From assembly GCF_000499845.2 (NCBI RefSeq), contig NC_023758.2, forward strand, positions 7,231,665 through 7,295,664: DNA of 64,000 bases, read 5' to 3'. Source of the stretch: Phaseolus vulgaris. Taxonomy: Eukaryota; Streptophyta; Magnoliopsida; Fabales; Fabaceae. The translations under genes and the position numbers were made by a program. Under the pieces are notes generated by a model. The model was not told the origin of the DNA. It searched no databases and saw nothing but the letters and a program-made list of their open reading frames with translations. Of the stretch, positions 1 through 13,243 are shown one piece after another (the stretch's first letter is position 1; each line of letters starts with the position of its first letter).

Positions 1-3000
1 TTCAAAGGAAATACTCCTCTCCCACTCCCACACTGAATCATGGGTCAACATCAGGGCTGAATTGAAGACTATTATTATTATCATTTCTTATACCCCTCCT
101 TCTTTTCTTTTCTCACTCACTTTTAAATCTACAACAAACACCCAAATGTTAGGTTACAATTTTAAGGTAATAATCAAATGATTCAAAAACTAAAAATATT
201 TATCATTTTTTTTTGTCTGTTTTGAAAAAAATTTAACTAAATACATTTTCTGAAGAAAACACAGCTTCATTTTTTGATAAAAACAAAAAGTTGAATAATT
301 GTTTTCTTCGAGAAAAGTTAGGTGAAATTAATAACCATTGAAAAAAATAGCATTTTTTTTATAAAAAAAATCTTGCATGTGCACTCTCTTTTCTTTCTTT
401 TTGTTCGCCCTCTTCCTTCTCTGCACTGTACTCTCCCCTCTCATAAATATAACTCTCTTTCCTCACGCTTTCTCATTGTTTTATCTGTTTCTCCACTCAT
501 CTCTCTTGTGTTAAAAAAATTAAAATATTATAAGTTTTGTTACTTTATTTTTAAACTTTAATTTGAAAGGTTCCTTTTAAAGAAAAAAACTAAAGACTGT
601 CTTAATATATCCTTAACCTAATGTTCAATAGATTAGCCTGCTAATCTAAGTAAATAATACCGCAGTTGGACCTTCACAAGAAAAGCTTTGACAAGTTTAT
701 CATAATCTTTTTATATAAGACTTCTTCCAATAATGTACTGCATTAATTTCTTTTAGGAAAATACGTTTAAAGAGAAAAGTAGTACTACTTAACAAGTAAA
801 ATCAGTTCAAATTATTTACAAAAACTAATACCTTTAATTACATTAACTAAATTTATTCATTATTCCGAGAAACTAAAACAATCTTATACCAAGAATTATA
901 ACACTACTAAAATATCGATTATTTTTTAAAATTATTTTTTATTTAATAATTCTTTTAGTGTAATATTCCACATTTGTTAACTTCTTTAATATTTAACATA
1001 ATTAACCACAAAAAAATTATATTAAAAATATATTACGAACCGTGAAGATACCACGTTAACATTTTATTATATATAACTGATTACAAATTTTAATCTTATA
1101 AACCGATTTTATAGAATTGAGTTAAACTTAAAATTTTATTCGTAATATAAACTTTGTAAAACGAGAAAACAATTTCCTCAAGAGTCATATGTTGAACTCA
1201 TTTGAGTTTCTTGGCTTTTACAATAACCCAGCTTTTATTGAGATGGGTGAGTAGCTAGCTTATCAAATCACAAAAACAGGTTTTGGCCTTTCTAACTAAG
1301 AATGCTTGGTGAAGGTATTGCTGCTTCTTGAAATCGAAGCGACCATTACTGAGATGAAGTGTTGGATGGTCATTTTGAATATTGAATGCTCCATTCCATT
1401 ATTCTACACTATGGCATAAAAAAAAGTCTTAGTGGGAATGAGAATGGAGATAAATTATGGATTTTGACAGCCGGGGTAGATTCGTAAATGCAATGAAAAA
1501 TTTGTGATGTTGAATTTTGAACTGGGTAGAATAGAAGTACTAGTAATAAAAAAATGCAGAAGGTGAGAGCGTGATGGTAGAAATTTAAAAAGAAGATGTC
1601 ATGGGAGTTTGGAGTGGAATAGTTGGTGTGGTGTGGGGAATAGAAGAATGGAAACTGGCACAGAGTTGTGAGGGAGAAAGCATCTAAAAAAGCACTGAAA
1701 TTTAAACTAATAAAACGACAGGTTTTCTTCCACTTTCTTGCAAATCTTAGTATTTAACAATGCCTAACCTTGGCATTGTTTGTTGATTTCTAGGTACAAA
1801 GTCACTGTTCTGTTACTAACAGATTGTGAGAATGGCCTCTTGCTAGTTTCATTACAAGCAGACAATCATATGGAGATAATCAAAGCTTATATATAATTTT
1901 ATCACTTTATAATCAACACCACCATATTTAATTCCACACAATGGAACAACACACGAGGTTTTAAACCCCAGTCAAAAAGTTTCTTACAAACTCAATACCG
2001 TCAACACGTGATTTTTTTTCTTAAAACAACCCTATGTATAACAAAATACCAAAGATCATTTCACACCCAGACTCAAAGACTCAAGGCACAGGTTAAGAAA
2101 CTGCAACTGGAATGAATTAGCAGTGATTTATGAGTTTTTATGATTAGAAAAACGATTTATGCTAGTGTGAAAATTGGTGAGTTGGGTTGTTGGGAAGTGG
2201 TAATGAAAAATGCGTTGGCAGGCTTTGTTGTCACGCCTGCACAATCCATTCCACCGGGAAATGCCTCATCCCCTCAATTTCAAATTTATCCTTATAATAT
2301 TATGTAGAAGAACAAATTTTAATTTTATTACGAAGTAAACCTCAACTGCACCTCTTCGCCTTGAGATTGACAATTTGTGTCTGGAACAATGATAGTAAGC
2401 GAATAAGATGATAGTAAGCGAATAAGTAACATGATAAGTCCAATAACAAACATATTCGTTATGATAGATTTTAAATAGTTTTAATGTCATGTTACAAAAG
2501 TGAACTTTAAATCTTAACTCAATCTCAATCTCAATCTCATATGAAGTTTGTGTAGATTTCCAACCTTTTAAAAAATGTTTATTGAGAAATTGAGGAGAAA
2601 TAATATTGTTAAAAATAATCACATTCAAATGCACTACTGGTGTTTGTAGATATTAAAGTTTATTTTTACTGTGTTTATTTGATTTGAATAATGGTTATGA
2701 TTTGTCTTTTCTTTTTCTGACAAAATGATTGCATGCCGTATTAATATTCAAAGCTTCTGTGAGCAAATTCAAATGACTTAACTAATGACAGAGAAAAGAC
2801 AAGGCAACTTCTGCTACTGAGACAACGTATTGAATCATAACAAAACTTAAATACTTGTATACATACCTCTACTCTTGACCTCTTGACCTATCGTAAAAAA
2901 CAGTATTACGCTTATTTTTATCCATTAAAAACCTCTTTTTCTCATACTCCAATCCATTTTATTTCTCAGTAAAGTAACAAGCAGATTCATGTGGTGGTGG

Positions 3001-6000
3001 TGACTTTAATTTAATTAGTAAGTGACAGTTGGAAGTGGGACGGTTAGAAGAGTGGAATTGTGTTAAGAAAAAGAGCGAACCAAATCTAGCAACACTTTTG
3101 TGAAAAGAAATATTGAAATAGAGAATCATAATCACGCTTGCTAATCATATTGTCTTCTTCAAAAAGCAGATTTTACAAAATCAACAACTCTTAACTGCGG
3201 AAGTTGAATACCAGGACCCATCTTTCTGACCAACTCCTGAAATCGACTTCTTCAAAAGCATTGCAACATTGCAACCTCGTCAACCCATAAAGCAGGTTAA
3301 CAAATTTAAGACACACTAACCCAGGACCACTCATTCCAAATATTCACTCATCACTCTCTCGATAATAAAAAAATTCACCCCACTCATTTCCTCTCTAACT
3401 TTTTTCCCCTTTTATAAACTTTAATTATATCAAAATACATTTCATTCATGTTAAAAATAATCTTAAAAGAGCAAAAACTACATTGTTAGTTGTTTCAATT
3501 TATCTTCTTTTTGAAAAAACAGGTTATGCAAAAATGACAGCAGAAAATAGTTTTTTTATTAATTTTTAATTATAAATGTAAGAATATTGTATTTATAATT
3601 AAATTTGTATATTCTGATAATATAAATAAGTCTTATACTGATTAAGGTAGTTATTATTTAATAGAATTGTATAAAATTTAATGAAATTATCATAAGTTAT
3701 TATTTTTTATAGAATAAAAATGTAAAAACTATTTACATAACCAGTTTAGAAAATAAACTACTCTTGTTGTCGAGTTTGAGATAATTTGAAGTAAAATTAT
3801 TAACAACTAGTTTTAAGTTTTATGAATAGACGGGCCTTAGGCCCAAAAAGAAAAAGGAAGAACAAAGCAATACTAAGTCACACTTGAGGATAAGCTAAAG
3901 TCAGCAATTTTTTTTTTTCAAAAGTAAAATTATACTTTGCTCTAAAAGTATGACTTTTTTTTAACTAATCATATCCATATTTAATCGGAATAACATGATT
4001 TTAATTCCTAGTTAAGGATTAAAAACAGATATTTTTGAAAATTTTGAGAAATTAAGACATATCTTTTATGACATGAAAAATGGATAAAAAATTTTACAAA
4101 TTTTTTACTAAATTTTTCGCTGCTACTTAGTATCGGCAATAAATCTAAAAAATATCTAAAAATATAAAATTTAGATATTTGTACCCAAACTAGAGTGTTT
4201 TTTATAGGTCAACATAGAAGAACCATAAGTTCCTTCTAATGTTTTAAATTTAATAAAATGATATCAATATATGCTGAGGATCAAAATTATTAGCAATCAT
4301 TAGAAACATATAATTGGTAAAAAAGAATAAAATAATATGTATAATCCATGTTTGGAGGAGCAGATTATTCAAAGTATTCCATGATTAAGGAGTGATTTTC
4401 GGATCCATGGATTAGAATTCATACCAAGGACCATCATTATTTTTCTTCTTCTCAAAGAGATCAATTTTAAATACACAATTAATGGACAAACATGTGCATA
4501 CTAATTACAAATTCAGAACCATCCAACATATTTTATTATTAGTGGCATCAGAATTTTAACAATATGTAATGTATAGGATAAATTTTAAAAATATTAAAAT
4601 TATAACAATATATAAATTATATTTTTATTAAAGTAAATAACTTATCATATTTACAAATTATTGATATTTTAAAATATGTTAAAATTTAATTTGATATTAA
4701 AAATAAAGGTGGTGAATTAGAACAGATAGTTTGGTTCAATAATGATTTAAAGTTTATTTATCTATTTCTGATCTTAATAATCTGTCTTCAGTTATAGCCA
4801 TTTTTATTTTTATTTTTATTGTAGATTGGGTTCGGTTTAAGAACAAGAAAAAAAGGTATTGGGCCTAATCAGTCTCATCACAAAATGGCCCAACAATCAC
4901 TTATATTCAATCATGACCGCAAAAACTGATGAAATTCCAAGCAAAAAATCATTGATCAAGGTTGAAACAATTTCACTTCAACTAACCCTGATTATTAAAG
5001 GTTTCATACAGTAGAATTCACTAGATTTATTGTAATTAAATGTTAATATAATAAATGTTTCCACTGTCATTATATGTATTGTTATATTTGAAGAAACTTC
5101 TTATGTTAGTATAACTAGCATGACCATGTCAAGTAATGATAAAGAAAGATACAAAAATTTCATAGTAGGGCTCACAATTATATATGTAGGTCCATTAATA
5201 ATTTGTCCTTTTTTTCTATTAAGAATTATAAAATCTATCATATATAGTTGTTTATAATTAAATGACAATTTCAAAATATAGACCATTAGTACACTTGCTA
5301 ATTAAGTTTAAAAACACTAATCTTTTTAAAGTTTTTTTTTTCAAAATAGAAACCAATTTTTATTAAGAAAATTAAGATAAATCACTCAAAATCCATACGA
5401 ATTAAAATAACCTTTTTTACACAATTATAAATTATTTATTTAAAGTCTTATACAAATGAATTCTTAAACACTTATTACCACGGATTCTGGATTTGATCGT
5501 TTATTTTTTGGTTTCTTAACCAAATTGTATGAAAGTAGTTTGAAAAGAAATAGCATATATATTTTTTAATGTGGTGGTATCATTGATTATAGTGAAGAAA
5601 ATTGTATAGAAAAACAACAAGCATGGATAATATTGTAATAAAATAAGCATTTGAGTATATGTGAAAAAAAATATTTAATATAATAAATAAAAGATTAATA
5701 AACCATTCATTATAACATAATTCTTTATATAATGCAGATGTAAATTGGGTTTGGTATGAATGTTTAGGAAGGTTCTTACTCTGATAAGCTGGAGGCATTG
5801 TCGATGGTGTCCTTTTTCCCTTTTTTTCTGTTTTAGTAATTTGCTTTGGCAAACATGAATTTGTTTCAAGTCTTTTCCATCACCCTCCCTCGCAGTTTTG
5901 TCTGTACTTACAACCTTTGCTTTCTCTTTCACTTTTTCGGTTTGGTGAAAAACGACATAAGACCACTGTTTGTCATTAAAATTATTTTTCAATGAAACTA

Positions 6001-6149
6001 AATATGTTTTAAGTTAAAAAAGAATGTGTGGACATAAAACTAATTCTTCAACATAACATCACCAAATACATTTAATTGTATTAATTACGTTTAATTGTAT
6101 TAATTAAAGTATATATCCATAATAATAGTTAAATTGTAAAAAAATTAGA
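1..6149. other. AT-rich intergenic sequence, no gene recognised
   Basis: No reading frame here looks like a known protein. The short frames near 322-561, 2266-2634, 5101-5286 and 5580-5992 are low-complexity or have no recognisable domain. Pyrimidine-rich patches occur around 90-125 and 380-500, and a small CTCAAT-type repeat near 2515-2540. The stretch 5680-5990 read on the minus strand is less AT-rich and Lys-rich, but I recognise nothing in it. Confidence 0.6.
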
Positions 6150-6152
6150 TAA

Positions 6153-6532
6153 TATTACCAGAAAATCATGAAATAAAAATCAATTTTTAGAGACAAAAAA
6201 TAATTAGTTGCTATAGTGACTAAATTAAAGACCAGAGACTAAAAAAATGTTGGTTTCTAAATTAGTTTATATTATTGTTAAATGATTTTTAAATTGGTAT
6301 CTAATTAGTAACCAAGGTTTTTGCTACCAATTATTTAGATTCTAAATTTGGTAGCAAAAATTTTGGTTGCTAATTAGATACTAATTTAAAAATTATTTAA
6401 CAATAATAGAAACTAATTTAGAAACCAAAATTTTTTTAGTCTCTAAAATGGTGTCTAATTTAGTCACTGTAAGAACTAACTATTTTTTGTCTCTATCAAA
6501 ATTGGTTTGTATTTTATGATTTTCTTGTAGTG
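6153..6532. mobile_element. palindromic CACTA-derived MITE, copy 1 (best preserved)
   Basis: This 380-bp element folds back on itself almost completely. The right end reads GATTTTCTTGTAGTG, the reverse complement of a CACTACAAGAAAATC terminus. The left end is a diverged version, TATTACCAGAAAATCAT. The element is flanked by the 3-bp direct repeat TAA (6150-6152 and 6533-6535), as expected for CACTA transposition. The two arms share segments such as TTGGTTTCTAAATTAG and TTGCTACCAA in inverted order around a centre near 6340. It has no coding capacity. The CACTA assignment comes from the terminus and the TSD length. Confidence 0.75.
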
Positions 6533-6535
6533 TAA

Positions 6536-9255
6536 TGTCAACATTATTAATTACAATTCATGCTTTAATCAAGGTCTAATAATAAAAAAGTGTGGACATA
6601 AAACTAATTATTCAACATCATATTAAATGTAACGTCAAAATCTATCGACTGATAAGTTTAATTGTATTAATTAAAATATATATCCATAATGATAGTTAAA
6701 TCGTACAAAAATTAGATAAAATTTAGGTTATTAATTACAATTCATGCTTTAATCAGCAAAATCTAATAGTAAAAAATGTCTATTGCAAATATATACAACA
6801 ATAAAAAAAATCAAAATAAATATATATTATTATTATAATATTTATTACACTGAATATCAAACACACTTTTAGACAGGAGAACTTATAATTACTATAACAT
6901 GTGCATATTTTTTAAAATTATGATAACTACCATTTTGCTATGATTTTATACTGTAGTGTAATTTTTATCAACGTGGATGGCTTCACATTTTAAATATAAT
7001 TTTCATATTCTAAACATCCTTAAAAAGATTTCTTAATTTTTGTTTCGTTAGTTTTAAAAAACTGGATGACTCAACAACATGAATAGAAAAGAAGTAAAGA
7101 AAGTAACTGTAACAGTGAGACGCGGCAAAATCTGACGCAACGTAATTTCTTTTAGCAACATTGATTTAGAATGTGATGGATGTGGGGTCTTGTCCTCCTA
7201 ATAATTTAGGTTATTGTGGAGCACATTCCAACGGGACTGGTTCTGTTTCTGTTTCTTATTTGTTTTTGACGGAAAACTCTTGATTGTTTTTTGAGCATTG
7301 GAATCCTTATACGCAGGCAGAAACTATTGCAAACCTCGGTCACTAAACACCTTGCAAATAGTTGCTCTGAACTCTTCAGAAAACCCTTCTGTTATCATAG
7401 CTTAAATTTTGTGTTCTATAGTTTCTTCTTTGGCGTTTGATTATCTGCGGTTCATGTTCTCAACAGAGTTACCGACACATAATTGTCAACACGTATTGTA
7501 GCATCCAGGTACAGAAGAGCTGTATAAAATTTCTTTTCAGCTTTTGTCTCATTTTCCATCGAACAACAGGATATGTGCTGACAAAAGCAAATGAGCAGTT
7601 GTTCATGCTATTACCATGTGCAAATTTGTTGCTGCTGTCAGATTTTTTGCAGAGCCACTGATGCAGAAAACCCTTTGGTCTATTATTTCTTTCTGAAGAA
7701 TTGAATCCGTTATCATATCTCTGAGAACTACTGCCAGGTGCTGGAGTTGATTTATGTCTATCATGTCTCGGATGATACTCTGTCAGTTCAGGTGGGTTGA
7801 GTGCAAGTGTTTCAACTCGTAAAGTGGTTTTTAAAATGTTAGAACGATTTAATCTTTTGAAACATGTTATAATATGATGAGTACCACTTAGCATGTGCCT
7901 AGTGCCACCCTCTGATCCATCGAGTTTTATCTAACCTGAAATTTTGACACTATCAGTGAATGATTAAACTTAGTTCGATTAGTTTGTTTCTTTAGAATGT
8001 TCTATTCTATCTTGTTAGTGTCTTATTATTGATTGCTCCATGCTTTGAATTTTGGAGAAAATTACCAAGTCACATATCAGTGTTAACGGTGCTTTATTGT
8101 TGAGTGATGTATGTGGAAAACACCAAGACCAGTGCAACAAATAATATTTATGAGACTATTGACTTTACAGGTGGTGACTGGTGGTATTTACTGCCAAAGA
8201 GATAATTTTAAGCACTTAAATTTGGAGGAAACTTTCATAGGCTTAAATATTGATTGGCCGAACCTAGTTTGACTATATGGCTCATATGGTGTCTGTGTTC
8301 TCATGATTTTTTTGAATAATTGCATCCACATTTAGGTTATGAATTTATTGCCTTGGATTGAGAAGTAAGGTCCTTGTTCTTGCTACAGCTGAAACTGGTA
8401 GTGGAATCCACAACAATTTGAGTGGCCTACCACTGTCATGAACAACTGCATGCCTGGCATGTTGGTTAGAGAAAGCTAGTTACTGCCAGAAGTTGGGTTT
8501 GATTGGAACTTTGTATTTTGTGGGACACATGCCAGGTGATTTTGATGTAAGTTTAATAAGTATGTGTTGTGAGTGTAACAATTTTTACACTATCAATTAA
8601 TTAAAAATCATTATATAATATAATTTTAAGATATTTGTGGAAAAGCTTTAAAAAAATGATGAAACATGTTGGTTTATGATTAAAAGAGAGTATAAAACTA
8701 TGTATTTACTATATATTTAATATTTCTATTTATATCTTCAAAATTTGGACAATGTTTGTGGAAATTAAAATGGTAAATACTTTTTTTTAGAATTTAATTT
8801 CTGTGTATAAAAATTGTTATATATTATTTCTAATATTTTTATTGTACAAGTCAATAAAGTTACTACATATGAAAATTTATAATTGAGTAACGCGTAAAAG
8901 TTCTTTATATTATCATTGTGCAGATCATTTTCTCATTTTATATTTTTTGAGGAGGCATTTTTTTATATTGAAAAAAAAAACTCAGTATAGCCATTAAAAC
9001 TTAACAAAATATATTAAAGAGTTCAATGGTACATACTGCTATTGTAATTTCTAGACATTAAATGTGTTTATACATGAATGGACATGAATACAACACCAAA
9101 CAATTATGTCAAAATAAATTGAGTTTTCCTTTTCTTACAAATTAACCGTGAAAAACAATTACGTAAAAAAAGTTTTAATCATACCGACAACTATATAGAG
9201 AATACCAATTAAATATATAATTACTTAACATCTTCATTTAACTCGGTTATTGTTT
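6536..9255. other. intergenic; less AT-rich block at about 7.3-8.5 kb, otherwise nothing recognised
   Basis: 6536-7130 is AT-rich. It repeats, at 6590-6775, the motif set of 6030-6140 (GTGTGGACATAAAACTAAT, TTTAATTGTATTAATTA and neighbours), so the MITE flank is partly duplicated. 7300-8560 has a more even base composition and looks like former low-copy sequence. 8560-9255 is AT-rich with no feature I can name. Confidence 0.5.
7541..7894 (-). pseudogene. unrecognised reading frame, possible gene relic
   Basis: An open frame runs from 7894 down to 7469. Its middle part, roughly 7540-7820, has protein-like composition: hydrophilic, Ser/Asn/Arg-rich, with a stretch reading NNRPKGFLHQWLCKK. The beginning and end look like ordinary AT-rich noncoding sequence, so if this is coding it is one exon or a fragment. 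I found no matching partner exons, no convincing start context and no family. It may be an old pseudogene piece or chance. The call is tentative. Confidence 0.2.
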
Positions 9256-10062
9256 CTACAAAATCAAATCCTTTTTTATATGTTGAGTTTTTAGAATTTG
9301 GATTGTAGCCATTGAATCTTTTGATCTATAGCTTATTACTCTTTGTATTTCTGGTAGATATTATATGTGATTATATTTTAATTTTTAAATTAGTTTTTGG
9401 TTTTAATAGTGAATATATATAATAAAATTAAAAATTCATTATTTATTTTTATTTTTGGTGTTCATGTATATTTATAGTGATAGTATTAGTCTTTTCAATT
9501 ATATGGATAAGTAGGTCCATTAATTATGATTTGTGGGTTGTTTAGTGTGCAATCATTGTTAATTGTATTATTAGGCCTCTAATCCTTATTAAGTAGTGTT
9601 TGTCGCGTATGTTGTTGAGATGTCGAGTCACACACTCGAATGGTACATTACAAAACTCGATTACCTTAAAACTAGATATTTTCTTGTATGTGGAGTCTTT
9701 AGTACTTGGATCGTCAATCTTTAGATCTTTGATCTATACCTTATTGTTTTTTGTGTTTCTGGTAGATGGTATGATAGATGGTATATGTGATTATATTTTA
9801 ACTTTCAAATTAGTTTTCGATTTTAATAGTGAATATATATAGTAAAGTTAAAAATTCATTACTTTTTATTTATTTTTGGTGTTCACGTATTTATTGTGAT
9901 GATATGGATAAATAGGTTAGGCCAAGTAGGTCCATTAATTATGATTTGTAAGTTGTTTAGTGTGCAATAATTGTTAATTGTATTATTAAACCTCTAATCC
10001 TTATTAGGTGGTGTTTGTCGCATATGTTGTCGAGATGTCAAGTCACACACTCGAATAATACA
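9256..10062. repeat. tandem duplication, two units of about 0.4 kb
   Basis: Unit A (about 9256-9647) and unit B (about 9648-10062) are head-to-tail copies. Shared landmarks in the same order are TTTGATCTATA, TTTCTGGTAGAT, TATGTGATTATATTTTAA, AATAGTGAATATATATA, AAGTAGGTCCATTAATTATG, TGTTTAGTGTGCAAT, GTGTTTGTCGC and AGTCACACACTCGAAT. Point differences and small indels show that the duplication is old. No coding potential is evident, and the 80-aa frame in unit B is a by-product. Confidence 0.8.
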
Positions 10063-10220
10063 TTACAAAACTTAGTCATCTCAACACTGCATAACATATT
10101 ATGAAACCTAATTATCTACATACTTGATAATACATTATGAGATTTCGTCCTCTTAATATTTTGTAGTATACTATGGGACTTCGTCATCTTACCATTGGGT
10201 AACACACTACGAACCTCGTC
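10063..10220. repeat. 36-bp minisatellite, about 4.4 diverged copies
   Basis: Consecutive units begin TTACAAAACTTAGTCATCTC, TTATGAAACCTAATTATCTA, TTATGAGATTTCGTCCTCTT, TATGGGACTTCGTCATCTTA and TACGAACCTCGTC, spaced 36-37 bases apart. The array continues directly from the end of the 0.4-kb duplication. The end of unit A (TTACAAAACTCGATTACC) is itself one copy, so the minisatellite is probably part of the same repeat family. Confidence 0.7.
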
Positions 10221-13200
10221 AAGATTTTATTATATTATTATATTATTACAATATAGTTATTTATATCATTATAATATAATTATTAAGTAATTGTTTTAGT
10301 TGTCAAATAATTATTTCTGATATCTTTATTGATTTTCTTCCTTATTTGTGTAGGAAAATGATAAAACGTTGTATATATAATAAAAAATATATTTATAATT
10401 AAATTATATGAAAAAATATTAAAATAATAATATTAAGAATTATAATATAATTGTATTAAAAATTGAGATTGTAATTTATTAACCTTATCTATCTCGCTGT
10501 TTAGTAGCGCCTTTCAAGGTTTTGTATTATTAATAATGGGCACTGCAGGTTCCAGGTGGTGTGCAAAACTACTTGTTTTTTGTTGTAAGAGAAGTGTTTG
10601 ACACACGGGGAATTGTTGCCGTTGTTAATGCTAAATTCGTCTACAAATGCAAACATATCGAGGTATTAGCGTATATTAGCTTTGTTTTTAGGTTAATACC
10701 TATTTTTATGCGCTTGCTTTCGTGGTTGTTTTTCCGAGATTGGAAACCTGTGTGATGTTTCTAAGTCAACATTGTGTATAGAACTACATAGATTTTTTGC
10801 AAGTGTTAAGTTATAACCATCTTCCGAACTCTTTACCAAGCTAGATAGAAAGTTACAAGGGCAAAAAGCTTTTCATCAAATATAGTATTACAAATTACAA
10901 TGCGTTGCTGTAGCGTGTACATCTTTGTCAGAGTTGCAGTCTTGGAGAATTGTGATTGGGCCAAGGCATGTAGCTAGCAACCAACCACAAAGTGAAAAAC
11001 CCCAGTTGTTACTTCCTACTTGTTGGGTAAAGGAGAATTATTGAAGAAAGTGATGGAAGCAGCATAATGTAATAATGTAAGAAAATATGGGTGACGGGGT
11101 TTGGCTTGATGAATTTGGGTGATGGAGTAAACTTTGGAGTATCACAGAATGAGGCCTCTGAAATTGTACATGTGTTGGACAAGTCATGGCCTGGTTTCAC
11201 AATCAAACTCAAAGGAACAAGGATGCATTAGCTCATTACCTGGGAGCTCTGAACACGATGTTCAATGATGGAGGGCGGACAATGATGAATGGACAGAGTT
11301 GATGATCCGACATGGACTTGTGAATTGTGACTGCAGCCATACAAACAAAGTTCTGCAACCATGTGAGGCTTTTCGGAGTTTCGTACGAATTGTTTTGGGA
11401 GTTTGCTGACATTTGGCCATGGACCCTTTTTTTGGGATCTCAATCTCCTGATGTTCTAGGATACTTCATCTGAAAAAGCTAATACAGGACCACTCAACAA
11501 AATGGGATACTCAAGGCAGATACTGCTGAACTTTTACACGTCTTTCTAATTTTGCCATGTATGCAAATTTATCACTGCTACAAACTGAGAAACTCAGCAG
11601 GGTGATGCAGGGGAGAAAGAAAAATAGATTATTTACTGACAGCACCAGGAAATCAATATGATACCAGAGTTTCAAGAGATGAAGACAGTAGGCATCATTA
11701 CAAATCTGTCTCCTAACCCCACTCTTTTATTTTATATCCATATGAATACATACAGATATCGACTCCTTTTTTCTCTTCAATTTACTTCTAAAACCACATT
11801 TAACTTTAGACAGATTTTTTTTTAATCTGCGGGAATGTACCAAGTTGATTTGAACTGATTCTGAAACCACTAAAAAAGCCATCACTTCCATGATGGACTA
11901 TTTGCTCTCCATGACCAATGAACAGTTTTATCATAATTTGGGAATTGAGAAAGAAATGGTATTGTGGCCGTGAGAGAGAGGTACTTTATTAAGCTCTTAA
12001 AATGGCTGGCGGGTACAGTTTTTTCTGGTTGCTGCATGAGAAACTCTACTTTACACTTGAATTGGAAAACATGAGTAACTTATTGTGTTCATATACTATT
12101 CCTTTTTAAGTTTGCTCTTAGTTGTTGTATAAGGTATGTCATTTACTATGACATAGAAGGTGACAAATTGAATTAATGAAGCTTTGAAAAGGGAGAGGAT
12201 GGCCCCAACGACCTCTGCAAAATTCTGCCACAATGTAACCACTCTGAAGGCAAAGCTATATGTCTCTGCAGTGTGCACAGAACGGCCATCATAAAAGCCA
12301 CATGCAAAATGTACCGTGCCGCCCCCTCCTTGTGTGATACATCTTGGTAACATATATATGGACAGAAATGCAGTTATAAAATTCTCCCATGCACTGATGC
12401 AATGCAACCATATCAATATGCTTACCTTAATTTGTATGCCGCACAACATTGGATATATAATTCAACTATATATATAATATGTGTATTGATGAAGATAAAT
12501 AAATGAAAGGTGGACCGGTTGATTTGAAATGAATTGGTTATGAACATAATTGTGCTTTTGAGAGGGTCACAATTATGAAGGAATATATTGGATGTGGTGA
12601 ATGCAGTGAGGTGCAATTGGAGCAATGTTAATAATTTAGTTAGCACCTCGAAAGAATATAGGCAGTATGGAGTGCAGGTACATGTTGTGGTGGTTTGGAA
12701 CATTTGAATTTTGATGATGTGATAAAGTTTAGAAATGATAGGGGGAAGTAAAGAAATGTTGGTGAATTGGGAGAAGAGAGGAGGAGCCATGGGCTGTGTT
12801 GCCAAGTAACTGTGTACTGTTACTGTAAGTGCTTCAATGACTTGTTTCTCAACTACTAAGTTATCCATCTATTCTCCTCTAGATTTCAAGATAAGTGCTT
12901 CGTTGTATATATATGGATTGGATTGGATTGAATTGAATTATTGGTTTTTCCTATCTTTTTAACCAGCCTAATTTTTCTTACTTCCACTGTCTTAGTATCT
13001 TTCATTATTTTCAATCTACCAATTGTGTTTGTATAGATATTGTTAGATATAGAGAGAGAGAGTGAGAGAAAGAGTAGTGGGTGGGTATAGAATGGGTTTG
13101 GGGGCCATCTTGGAGCTGAACGTGCCCCCACGTATTGGCCAAATCCTTCAAACCAGTAGGGCAAGTACTTACTTACCCTGGGCTTTTGAACGTTGTGAAT

Positions 13201-13240
13201 CAACATTCAGTTTATTGAGACACCATATAGCATGAAATCA
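10221..13240. other. intergenic; possible transcribed but noncoding block on the minus strand
   Basis: 10221-10480 is AT-rich. 10520-12900 is less AT-rich. Several open frames occur on the minus strand (11009-11212, 11228-11443, 12096-12449, 12422-12868) but none matches a family I know. Read on the minus strand, 13020-13100 is a CT-rich leader-like tract, a TATATATA motif lies at about 12907-12917, and ATG at 12868 opens a frame beginning MDNLVVEKQ. This could be a promoter and leader of a noncoding or short-peptide transcript. Nothing here proves that. Confidence 0.3.
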
Positions 13241-13243
13241 TTA

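Noticed and set aside
322..561. 79-codon frame rich in Phe, Leu and Ser
   Set aside because: It follows from T- and CT-rich low-complexity DNA, with no domain and no start context of note.
2266..2634. 122-codon minus-strand frame
   Set aside because: The composition mirrors AT-rich noncoding sequence. A short CTCAAT repeat explains its EIEIEIE segment.
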